A DNA stretch of 64,000 nucleotides from Lonicera japonica (Eukaryota > Streptophyta > Magnoliopsida > Dipsacales > Caprifoliaceae), in contig CM038471.1 in the NCBI GenBank assembly GCA_021464415.1, positions 74,130,851 through 74,194,850 of the forward strand. The letters run 5' to 3'. The notes below the pieces were generated by a model. It was not told the origin of the DNA and did no database searches. It saw only the letters and a list, made by a program, of their open reading frames with translations. Every line of letters begins with the position of its first letter. Within the stretch, counting starts at the first letter, position 1. The position numbers were made by a program, and so were the translations under genes. Positions 1 through 10,734 of the stretch are shown piece after piece.

Positions 1-1112
1 GTGTTGTGAAGCACTGTCAGCACCCGGCACGGTTCAAACATGAGAAGTTAGCTGCAAGAGATTGTTGGTGCTTCATAGGCCCTTTGTAGCTGTTTAGATG
101 AGATGAATACGAAAGCATGTAATGGTTAATGGACCAAAAGATATGGGTGTGGCCGAAACAAAGGCCACATGCATGATATTTTTGTAGGATGTTAATTATT
201 TGCACGTTAGTGGCTTGCTTGGTTTGGGGTCGGACATTTTTCATATAGGTAAAAAATGAATGGTGCAAATTTTTTTCAGCTACTTCAGATTACTTTTATG
301 TTTGTATAAAATTGTAAATAAATGCATGCGCTATATTTATGCAAAATGAAAATGGTGACACAACTCAGTACAGAGTAATGGATATAATGTTGTATGTTTA
401 CCATTTTATCTCCAACCAAATGACATGATCAAACTTTATGATGAGACAATAGTTGGGACTGGCATTCTGCATTTCCCTGCCTTTTGTCCCTTGTAACTAA
501 TCACTGAAATCATTCTCGGAATACTGTTTTCCATTTCACCCTTGTGACTGCTCTAGTACCCCTCCCTTTGTAGTAGATAATAATTGCTCGACTTCGTTAA
601 CAACTGCTTATATAAAATGTTTATCTTGATGTTCAATACTAATTCTATAACATTTTGTATTACCCGTTTTTGTCAAGTATTTTTTTCTGCGTTATTCGTA
701 AAAGCTAATACTCACACTCCATCTCAAAATGATTGTCCTGCTTTCCTTTTTGGGGATGACTCAGATTGATAGTCCCATTTCTTTTTTGGGACATAATCAA
801 TTCACCAAATCTCATAATGAAAAATAGGTTCCCCCTTGACCGTTGATTAGGTTCATATTAGTGTTCTTTTAAAAAGTATCAACGTGGGACTATCACGGAT
901 TGAATCACCTGCATGTATTGTTCACGACCTAAATGTGCAAGCCTCAAATGCCCCAAGTTGAAGTAAACAGAAAATCAGATATATATAATTTATCTAACAT
1001 GTTTACATTTTCTGTACAGAGATATCAAATCAATGTAAATTATCTAATATAATACGAAATGCGCAGGTACAGCTTCAGCCAGGATCCGAGAGTGACCCAA
1101 AACCAACGATGA
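1..1112 (+). CDS. Possible last two exons of an unidentified gene, cut by the window edge
   Basis: Bases 3-46 are open and read like protein (HCQHPARFKHE). They end in phase 2 at a GT. Another open stretch starts after a CAG acceptor at 1065-1066 and completes the split Lys codon, giving YSFSQDPRVTQNQR and then TGA at 1110-1112. The matching phase is the only support for this 1.0-kb intron. Alternatively, the first stretch reads on to TAG at 87-89, or the second exon is read in another frame. I do not recognise the protein. The sequence from 1113 to about 1700, with T-rich tracts and no long ORF, would fit its 3' UTR. Confidence 0.33.
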
Positions 1113-4100
1113 ACAATTGCATATTTCAGCTTCTTCCCAGTCCCAAGATAGTTTTTGAGAAGAGGAACAGCTGAATGAAAAAGTAAAGTGAAGGAGCACA
1201 AAAAAGGCCTTCTATCTGGATACATATATATAGTCACATGTCCATATTTGGTGGAAAAGACACCACTCTTTTTCCCTTTTTTTGTTTCTCTCATCTAGAA
1301 ATAATAGGGAGGTGCATTTTTGAGGCTCTGCAGCAGTGAAATAGGAGGATAGAGAGTACATGAGTATGTTTTTACCAGCTCATGTTTTTTCTCTCATCCT
1401 TTTATGGCTCAGGTGCTGTGTTGTATATTGCACATGATGAAAGTTGTAAATTGTTTTTCAAGCACTGGGCTGGGCTGGGCTGTTGCAGTGGAGGACCCCT
1501 CTGGTTTTTCTCCCCAAAGACTTGCAGTGATATGGTTCTTTTTTTTTCTCCAAATGAAGTTGGTTGTAACTTGTACTTCCTTAAATGAGAGTGGATGTTT
1601 TGTAGTTAGATTGTCGTGATGTGATTGTGTGGTGATACTCTCTCTCTATGTATATATATATGTAGCGAGAGAGATGCAAGAATGATTATAGTTTGATTTC
1701 ATATGAGATAAACCAGTAGAGTATGTCTTCTGTTACTAGTAGGTTTAGGTCTGTTTGATCTATTTTGCCTTGGAATTCTTTAGAGTTGGTCAATCAGTTG
1801 GAAACTAACTAAAGCAGCATTCGAAATTTACAGAGGGAGCCCTCAAAGGGGCTTGAAGGGATTGCAATTCGTATATTCTTATGGTCAGACTTTTGACCGT
1901 GGGGTAAGATCGAATTAACATCATCCTGTCCGTACGCTGTGCCTAGTGCTATTTGTGCTTATTTACAATTGTTGTATTATTTTCGATTTCATATTGCGAT
2001 CAAAATGTCTTTTTATGTACTCGTACCAGAAGAATGGTTGAGACGTATGATTTCAAGTCTTTTTTTTCCTTCTTTTAAATATGTTTGTAGGTGCTTCAGA
2101 AGGCCTTACTCTTTCAGTAAAGTTCATAGAAGGACCTACTTGGAAAAAAAAAAGAGAGGAGAAAACGGGGATCATGGAGAAACATAAAATGCAAGTATCA
2201 TGACGGAAGTGTTATAGAGAAGTTGTGCATTCGGACACAACAGAACGGTTGTGGATGAGTATGGAGTCTCGATACATGATGAATTATTAAATTCTCTTAC
2301 AGATAGTTTGTAAATGTGTATGAAGAAACGATTTTATACTTTTTTGAGTGTGTCAAACCTGGTGTCATAGGTGCAAGCTTTGCTTTTATAATGTGGATAA
2401 GATGCAGGGAATTCAATAAAGTCGTCTTATAAAATTACTTATCTCATTTTTCCTCTAAAAAAAATAATATCAGTTATTTTTTTAAACATTAAAATCAATT
2501 ACACCTTGAAGTGTTGAAATATGTAACAGCAAAAAAAAAATGAAGTTCAAATATAAAAAAAAAAGTTGTTTTTTTTTTTTTTTAAATTCTTTTGAGTAAA
2601 TGAAAATAAAATATTTGTATCTTGTAAAAGTCAAAATTATATTTTACGAGTGACTTATCGTCATCCATCAAGGATTCAAGATTGCCAGTGCTCCTTGATG
2701 TTAATTCTACAGTTCATAAAGCGATTATATTTGAACCTCTAACCAAGTTATAGGCTTCTTTTTGAGTTTTGACGGATAGATTTACACTCCTCACCAACAA
2801 GCCCTTTACCAACTCCAAGTGGGTCCCATCTCCACCAACCCACCACTTGACCGCACTAAACATTACCCCGACCCCACCAAAATGTCCATGCCAACTTCCA
2901 CGATAGCCAGTCCTACCCTGCCTTCAACTAATTTTAGTAATTTATTCTTTATTATCTTCTTCCATGGTTTGTGAATTAGCTAACTAAAACTGTGGGATCT
3001 TCAATCTTGACACAACATATATTAATTTCTTTTAGAATTTCTACAAAAGTAATATTACGGAATGACAATTTAAATTTGAAAAATTATCTTACCTTATGCT
3101 ATTTTTTTTTCTTTCCCACCGACGATCTTAGACTGCTTAATTATAATTAATTCTTTTAAACATCGCACGTTAAATATTTTTATCAGAAATATGTAAAAGT
3201 TGGTTATACAATATGAATAATCATTCTATATTAGGAGTAGTTTGAGTATGCGTCTTTGCCCCTTTCAAACCATTTTTATAAACTTACTAATTTGTTTTTT
3301 TAGTTTTGAATTTGCAACCTCTCACTTTTGATAAATTTAGGCTTGACACTTGCCATTAAACTAAAAGTTCATCTCCAAGAGTCAAAAAAAGCTAAAACTC
3401 TACAAGCTCACATCAAAGCAAAAGGTATTGAAGCCAACTTAATTAGAATACAATGCGAATACTCCATACAAGCTTGATGACTTTCCTTTTTTGGATCAAA
3501 CAATTTTTAAATAAACTGTGCGAACTTGAGGCTATTCAGCGCACAAAATTAATTCACTCAAAGTCAGGCCATCCAAATGACAAAAGTAAAAAAATATTTG
3601 GCAATTTGTGGTCTAAGTTACAAGTAGTGAAATTGCATGATGAAGGCCAGATATAAACATATATATATATATGTGTGTGTGTGTATTTCTTCAAAACGTT
3701 GGGCTACCAACTTCAACGCCCTTTGAAAATTGATGTGCGGCCACTCGACTAAAGTCATCATGAAAATATTAACTTCTTTTAATTTCCTTTCATCAATTAG
3801 GCAAAATGTACTTACATTATAGGTATCCCCTAAAATCCTTTTTGCAATGTAAATATTCATTTTTAAAGAAAGTAATGTTCAAGTGCCAAACTGGTAAAAA
3901 AAAAGAGAGTTTAATAGATAAAATATTAAGCGATTGAGATTACAAGATACTTTTTAAAGGTTGAGATTTAAGATTATTAATTTTCATTTGACTATTACTA
4001 TTCTATTCATTTTACCAAAATAGTATTTATTTTTGTTGTGAACATTTTTTTGTTCAAATAGTTAGCCATTTATACTCCATTTGACAACAATATGACAAAT

Positions 4101-4558
4101 GGAAGAAAAATAATTGATTTTTGTAAAAAGTTGAATAATAAGTTAGGTCATGAGTATCTCTTACTTTTTAGTTTTTTTCTACAATTTTTTTTAGGTAGTG
4201 AAGAAGAAGAAAAAATTCACAAAAAATAAAAAAAATTTATATATGACATATACTAAAAAATAAGCATGACATGGAAAGCTTCCTGCCATGTGAATAAATT
4301 TATTTTTTAATTTCTCACAAAAACTAATTGTATTTGATATTATTTTTTATTTTGTCATCAAACAAATCTTTAATTTTTTAACACAAATAGCGGTAGTCCT
4401 ACATGCAATAAATGTGATACTTTTTCTATATTACGATTGATATACTACAAAGAGTATAGAAATAAGTCACATTCTTTTAATTCTTTCTTTTTTTTGAACA
4501 TTCATTCTAATTCACAACAATCAAAACAAATCCTCATCAATTAAAATTCAACCCTTTA
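1113..4558. other. Intergenic DNA without a recognisable gene
   Basis: There is no convincing ORF on either strand. The region is AT-rich, with homopolymer runs and a TA/TG microsatellite near 3660-3684. A stretch at about 4050-4400 resembles a decayed copy of the MITE at 4559, sharing the phrases around GACAACAATATGACAAATGG and AATAATTGATTTTTG. Confidence 0.6.
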
Positions 4559-4843
4559 GACTCCGTTTGATTGCAAAGATGGAAAAAGAAAATAAATTTA
4601 GCTAGTTTGTGTGAAAAGACAAAAAATAAGGTGAGAGATGTTACTCATTTTATGAGTATATATCATCCATTCTTCAATGTTTTTGGTGGAAAATTTTTGC
4701 TCACCACCAAGCAAAGAAAATTTCTTCATGGAAAAACTTAAAAATAAAGAGGATGTCACATCCATCACTCAACTTATTTTCCATCTTTTTACCAAAACTA
4801 GCTCAATTTATTTTCCTTTTCCACCTTGCAATCAAACGGAGCC
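4559..4843. mobile_element. hAT-like MITE upstream of CYP98A
   Basis: The element is bounded by inverted repeats: CTCCGTTTGATTGCAA on the left and TTGCAATCAAACGGAG on the right. It has no coding capacity. Related elements lie at 43560-43731 and 47997-48307, sharing the CCGTTTGATTnCAA/ATGGAAAA arms. The right end is only about 230 bp from the CYP98A start codon, so it now forms part of the upstream region. A TSD is not clear (CTTTAG against CTTAG). The hAT assignment is inferred from MITE style. Confidence 0.6.
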
Positions 4844-4882
4844 TTAGTTCTCATTTTTTTTTTTTTTTTTTATCAAGAGATC

Positions 4883-5021
4883 ACCTACTGGCTACTACTA
4901 ACTTACTCCCGTTATCCATTCCTTGTTACAAAAATACCCTTCACCAACTTTCTCTCTCTCTTTCTCTCTTATAAAAACATTTCCCTCCACCAACTTTCTC
5001 TCTCTAATTATAATTATAAAA
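4883..5021 (+). promoter_or_regulatory. CYP98A core promoter with MYB (SMRE/AC-type) elements
   Basis: Three matches to the secondary-wall MYB element ACC(A/T)A(A/C)(T/C) lie just upstream of CYP98A: ACCTACT at 4883-4889 and ACCAACT at 4943-4949 and 4989-4995. Two TATAAAA boxes are present, at 4970-4976 and 5015-5021. The stretch looks like a local duplication, because CTCCACCAACTTTCTCTCTC-like and TATAAAA blocks occur twice. Such elements are known to bind MYB46/MYB58-class activators of phenylpropanoid genes. Their use here is inferred. Confidence 0.55.
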
Positions 5022-5076
5022 CCTTCCCTCCACCACCTCTCCTTCCACCACCCCACTTTCTCTCTCTACAACCAGC

Positions 5077-8000
5077 ATGGCCCCTCTCCTTCTCCTCCTT
5101 CTCTTCCTCCCCATCCTTCTTTACTTCTACAAAACCCTAAGATTCAAACTCCCCCCGGGCCCGCGGCCCTGGCCCATCGTCGGCAACCTCTACCAAATTA
5201 AGCCTGTCCGATTTCGCTGCTTCTCAGACTGGGCCCAATCCTACGGTCCGATCATCTCAGTCTGGTTTGGCTCCACCCTAAACGTCATCGTTTCAAACAC
5301 GGAGTTGGCCAAAGAAGTCCTTAAAGAAAAGGACCAGCAATTAGCGGACCGGCACAGAAGCCGGTCCGCGGCTAAGTTTAGCCGAGATGGGCAGGATTTA
5401 ATATGGGCCGATTATGGGCCCCACTATGTGAAAGTGAGGAAAGTGTGTACACTTGAGCTTTTTACTCCAAAGAGGCTTGAGGCTCTTAGGCCCATTAGAG
5501 AAGATGAGGTCACTGCCATGGTGGAATCTATTTATAATGATTGCACCAATCCTGGTATGTCTTCAAATATATATATATATATATATATTTAAACTCATTT
5601 TCTTGTTTGTATATATAAGATTTTCGTATTTGAGCGTTTTGATGCACACATAGTTATATATCCACAATAGAATTCGTGTCACAATAAGCAGATTTAATAG
5701 TATTTAGTCAAGATAACATATGTTTTTCAAAATTTTTACTTAATCTATAAACGTTTTAAAGTCGGTATGAAGCGTAATTTCACATTATCACATACACACC
5801 AAAAGTCATCAAAATTCCCCTTATTTAATATTAGTATAGATAGATGTTGATATTTATTTTTCTCTCATAAATTAAGTATTCTCTTTTTCTTTTGAATTGT
5901 TCAAATTAAGGCTTTACTTGACTTTTGTCGGAGTAAAACTAACCTAATGGTAAAGTTTAAGGGGCAATTAAAAAAAAGGGCTTATTAGAGAAAGATTTTT
6001 ACACTAAGGCCAAGGAATAATTTTTTTTTAAATAAAGGGCCTATTTTTTATTTTATTGATAATATGACATGTGTCTTTTTTTTTCATTATAAAATGACAT
6101 CCCAACCCTTAAAATAAACTAAAAAAATATCAATATGCATTAAAATATGGACTGCAATATGAACTTTGCAGTCTATATTTCACTGCAATATGAACTTTGC
6201 AGTCCATATTTCACTGCAATGTGAACTTTGCAGTCGATATTTTTAGTGCAAAGTTCATATTGCAGTCCATATTTTACTGCAATGTGAACTTTGCAGTCCA
6301 TATTTTTAGTGCAAAGTTCATATTGCAGTACATATTTCACTGCAATATGAACTTTGCAGTTCATATTTTATTGCAATATGAACTTTGCAGTCCATATTTT
6401 TTGTGAAAAATTCATAAAAAGGGGTAATTTAGGTAATACATAACATGTTTTTATTAATTAAATGATATTTAAATTTATTCAAATACATTCATTTAAAATA
6501 TAAAACAAAATAGGCCTCTTACACTAATTACCAATTAAAAATAGGTCCTTTATTCAAATTACCAATTAAAAATAGGCCCTTCATTCAAAAAAATATTATT
6601 CATTGGATTTTTGGTAAAAATCAATGTATAATAAGCCCTTCTACCTAATTTCTAGAAAGTTTAATTTACCATTTAATTTCTACATATACCAGCCTAAGTT
6701 TTAATTTACCATCCGATTGGGTCTTGAATTCTTTGGCCTGATATTCTATTTATGTTTTCTCTAAAACAAATGAAGAAAAAAGAAAGCTTGTGGTTGACCA
6801 AATTAATATGTGAATTTTTTTTTAATTATATTAAGATAGGTTTGTAGGTCAATTGTGGGCGGACCAACTCGGTTCCAGATTTCTTAAATTTTAAGTCACG
6901 CCTGTGTTAGGTTAGATACAACAACGCCATTATGATGACAAAAAGAATAATTCTAAAATATGTCCAAAGAAAAAAAATAAAATTTGATTCTAAAGCACAA
7001 ATTACTATTTTGCCCCCACATATGCATTTATATAGTTCTATTGCCATCAAGTTATACCCTCACCATCTATGCAAGTCTTATGTAAACATGACATCACCGA
7101 TATGATCTATATATACATGTGGGGTAATGGTTTTTAATTTCTATAAATGTAAGAAGTAAAAAATTTGATGGTTCGAAATTGTAAAATATTTTATTAATAT
7201 TATGTACAACATATCGGATAAGACGGGACCTGAGCTTTATCTTTTTAATTTTAAGTCTTACGACAAAAAATCTACAAACTTTTATTTAGTTTAATTTTTT
7301 TTAGTTATTTTACCTTTACCTAACTTTTAATGATTATAGGAAAACGTAATTTATGTACATGTATTGAGGAGACAATGGTACTTATTTGTGCATTTGACTA
7401 ACAATAAATTGACTTTTCCTAGAATATTACTTAGGACTAGCCTAGTGAGCCCCACTTTTTGAACAAAACCCATGTTTATATAGCGTCGCACTTGGTTTAA
7501 AATTTTCAAAATTTATAACAATTTTGATATATTAAGTGCACTTCGGATGGTGAAGTGCTGTCCATCCTTACATGCTAATTAATAAATTTGGGTTTTTTTT
7601 TTGTTTTGTTTATACAAATAAAAAAAATACATTCTTATAAACAGTCTTATAGTTTCATGGCACATTTTTAAATTTGGATTGTTTATACAATTAAAATAAA
7701 TACATTCTTTCATGGCACACTTTTATTCTTCATAACAAAGAGATCGCACATTCGATTTTTTGTGAATAAAGTGAGGTCTTTTATTATATTGCTAGTGCGC
7801 ATTGTAAGAAATTTATCTTTACACACCAAAAATAAATCAATCTTAGCAATACTAAAAACAATTCCCAATTGTAGATATGAGAGGCAAGAGTTTGTTAGTG
7901 AAGAAGTACCTAGGAGCGGTAGCATTCAACAACATCACAAGGCTTGCTTTCGGAAAGCGGTTTATGAACTCCGAGGGCGTGATCGATGAGCAAGGCCAGG

Positions 8001-9173
8001 AGTTCAAGGCCGTTGTGGCTAATGGGCTTAAGCTCGGGGCTTCTCTTGCAATGGCAGAGCACATTCCATGGCTACGTTGGTTCTTTCCTCTTGAGGAAGA
8101 AGCATTTGCAAAGCACGGGGCTCGTCGTGACCGTCTGACCCGTGCCATCATGGAGGAGCACACCCTTGCCCGCCAAAAGAGCGGTGGAGCTAAGCAACAT
8201 TTTGTTGATGCGTTGCTCACTCTTAAAGATCAATATGACCTTAGTGAGGATACCATTATTGGCTTGCTTTGGGTAAGTTGATTGATTACTCTTATCAAAA
8301 CTTCTTAGAAAATGTTTTAGAGTTGATGGGGCTAACCAATATTTTGCATGTTTTAGTGAGGATACCTACAAATTTTATGAGAAGTTGAAAAAAGAAATGA
8401 ATGTTTTAGTGAGATTATATTATCATAATACTACAACGTGCTTGGGATCTAGCTAGCTAGTGTACGTCAAAACTTAAATAAAAAAAAACTAAACTAGAGC
8501 TCATTCTGTTTGTACTTTGTATGTATAGGACATGATCACGGCAGGAATGGACACAACTGCGATATCGGTGGAGTGGGCCATGGCAGAGTTGATCAAGAAT
8601 CCCAGGGTCCAACAAAAAGCCCAAGAGGAACTAGACCGTGTGATTGGGTCCGAGCGCGTGTTGACAGAGCCCGACTTCGCCAACCTCCCCTACCTCCAAT
8701 CCGTCGCCAAAGAAGCCCTTAGGCTTCATCCACCGACCCCACTAATGCTCCCTCACCGAGCCAATGCCAACGTAAAAATTGGTGGCTACGACATTCCCAA
8801 AGGCTCCAATATCCACGTGAACGTTTGGGCGGTGGCTAGGGACCCCGCCGTGTGGAAAAACACTTCGGAATTTAGGCCAGAGAGGTTCTTGGAGGAGGAT
8901 GTGGACATGAAGGGGCATGATTTTAGGTTATTGCCATTTGGAGCAGGGAGAAGGGTGTGTCCAGGTGCACAATTGGGAATTAACTTGGTGACATCCATGT
9001 TGGGTCATCTTTTGCACCATTTTTCTTGGGCCCCGCCTAATGGGCTTAAACCAGAGGAGATTGACATGTCAGAGAACCCAGGTTTGGTCACGTACATGAG
9101 GACCCCAGTGCAGGCCGTGCCAAATCCTAGGTTGCCAGGTCACTTGTACAAACGTGTGGCTGTTGATATGTAA
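5077..9173 (+). CDS. CYP98A: CYP98A p-coumaroyl ester 3'-hydroxylase (C3'H), three exons
   Basis: This is a cytochrome P450 that hydroxylates the 3 position of p-coumaroyl shikimate/quinate, a committed step toward caffeoyl esters and G/S lignin, on the ER membrane. Exons are 5077-5554, 7875-8272 and 8529-9173 (GT..AG, phases 1 and 0), giving 506 residues; the family is about 508. Visible features are an N-terminal hydrophobic anchor (1-18), the hinge [12 protein letters not shown], the I-helix AGMDTT (297-302), ExxR in KEALR (E354, R357), PERF (409-412) and the haem loop [10 protein letters not shown] (429-438) with ligand Cys436. The ending YKRVAVDM is typical of CYP98A. The ATG follows two TATA boxes and opens the membrane anchor. 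No premature stop or frameshift was found, so it is probably functional. Intron 1 (2320 bp) carries a foldback transposon. The gene converges on NC2-alpha. Confidence 0.96.
5976..6640. mobile_element. Foldback/long-TIR element in CYP98A intron 1
   Basis: The ends are inverted copies of each other over about 80-90 bp. AAGGGCTTATTA at 5976 matches TAATAAGCCCTT ending at 6640, and homology continues inward through ATTTTTAC, GAATAATTTTTTTT and AAAGGGCCTATTTTT. No ORF of note is present and no TSD was found. The middle is an array of hairpin-forming repeats (separate entry). It is likely a non-autonomous DNA transposon of unassigned superfamily. Confidence 0.65.
6151..6397. repeat. About eight 31-bp hairpin repeats in alternating orientation
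   Basis: The unit is ACTGCAATATGAACTTTGCA plus GT and a CCATATTT spacer. Forward copies start near 6151, 6182, 6213, 6276, 6339 and 6370, and inverted copies near 6244 and 6308. Each unit is itself a hairpin (ACTGCAA...TTGCAGT), so the array can fold within and between units. It lies inside the foldback element. Confidence 0.85.
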
Positions 9174-10224
9174 TAACTCGTTTGATTTGATTTTTAGAAT
9201 GCGCATGTGGTGGACTGGGACTGGTTTTATGGACCCAGCTTTTGAATTGTATTTGCATAAACCATCTGTTTCAAATTGGGGTATGAAGTAAGAGGCCTTT
9301 CATTCTATAGGTTCCTTTGGTTCAATTTTTATGTTCACAACTCTCGCTTTCTTTCTTCTGACATCTCCGATTAATGAACTACTTGGTTCGCCAAATATTT
9401 AATGTAGTTGATATTAATTTCAATGTAAAATATTTTTCATGCAAATAAAAGATTTTTTATTTGTTCAGTCTCTAAGAGATATGATAATAAAAACAAGTTG
9501 AACTACTTTTTCTTGTGTTGGTTGCATCAAAATGAGGGATAACCTAAAAAATAAATCAAGGTCATTTCATTTACGTGGGCAACGAAACAGTCTAAAATTT
9601 TTCTTGCAAACCCTATCCTCCTGCCGTATTTACAAGTAATCAAGTATTTAAGAGTCTCATCTCATTTTTAGGAGACAATTAATTGATGTTCTTCTCTAGT
9701 GTTCTAAACAACTATACTATCACTTGCCTTTTGAAGATTTCCTATATTATGAGCTCCCTCTCGAGGATGAAAGATGAGATTCACCGGTATGGAAGATGTG
9801 ATGGTTAAATATAACGATAAAACTGTTAGATTACGCACATATGTTAATTCCAAAGGAAAATACAAATTAAGAAAAATGCACTTATGGCCATTCGATAAGT
9901 TGAAACACCCATCCAACAACCATGAACTCGAGCCTTTTACATGTAAACATTAGATTTGGTGCACACAAAAGCTATCCTTCTCAGAAATTTGAGCAATAAT
10001 CTTCTAATACATTTTGAGCATGAAACGGCTATAATACATGGGAATTACACCAAGCAAACAACACAAGGCGGTACAAACACTAATATCATAAAATCCAAAA
10101 GGAGAAGCAGCACCTACATAGAATAGCGCATATCTCTATGCTTACATCTATTATTGACAGTAAAACGTTGGTAAATTAGCATTGACAGAGTAATCCCTTC
10201 AATTTTTTTTCTCAACAGATTTCA
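9174..10224. other. Spacer between the convergent CYP98A and NC2-alpha genes
   Basis: This is 1.05 kb between two facing stop codons. It should hold both 3' UTRs and polyadenylation signals; AATAAA occurs near 9444. No other gene is visible. Confidence 0.6.
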
Positions 10225-10734
10225 CTACTCTTCTTCATCATAATCTTCATCCTCCTCGTCCAATCTCGACCCTAAGCGTGCAAGATGAAGAGGATCAATG
10301 GCCATCCCGTCTACTTCAGAAACTGACCAACTAGGAAACTCCTCATTCCTAACTTCAGTAGGCCCCACCGACGAGGGACCCGCTGACGAGGAGGGGCCCG
10401 CTGGTGGTACAGAGGTGGCAATTTTGTCCGCTGCCTCATCTATGCCGGCGTTTAGATCAAAGTTTCGTACTTCGAGATTTGGGACATCGGGGGCTTTTGT
10501 ATTCTCTTTTGGTGGTTCCTTTGACTCAAAGGTATTGTTATCTATCACCCCATGAGGACTTTGAATTTGATTGGCGGGTTGAAGAACAGGGGGTTTGGAG
10601 GGATCGAGTTCAGGCTCGTGTTGGGGATGGTCGGTCGTGTCTGGGGCTCGAGAGCCACGGGCTCGGCCACGGCCTCTTCCTCTACCCCTACCTCTTCCTC
10701 TGCCACCGGTGATGCTTGTCGGGGATATCTCTTG
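10225..10734 (-). CDS. NC2alpha (DRAP1): NC2-alpha exon 6 (C-terminal half)
   Basis: The exon starts after CTGCAG (acceptor AG at 10736-10735) in phase 0 and encodes residues 126-294. These hold the RG-repeat tract, a low-complexity Pro/Glu/Ser linker, RNFDLNAG, the conserved [20 protein letters not shown] block and an acidic tail ending at TAG. Nothing here belongs to the histone fold. Confidence 0.92.
   Translation of the reverse strand, partial: QEISPTSITGGRGRGRGRGRGRGRARGSRAPDTTDHPQHEPELDPSKPPVLQPANQIQSPHGVIDNNTFESKEPPKENTKAPDVPNLEVRNFDLNAGIDEAADKIATSVPPAGPSSSAGPSSVGPTEVRNEEFPSWSVSEVDGMAIDPLHLARLGSRLDEEDEDYDEEE

Noticed and set aside
1040..1294. 84-codon minus-strand ORF
   Set aside because: No recognisable domain and it overlaps the possible plus-strand terminal exon and its 3' UTR-like region.
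6173..6406. Short ORFs with repeated peptide patterns (both strands)
   Set aside because: They are translations of the 31-bp hairpin repeats in CYP98A intron 1, not genes.
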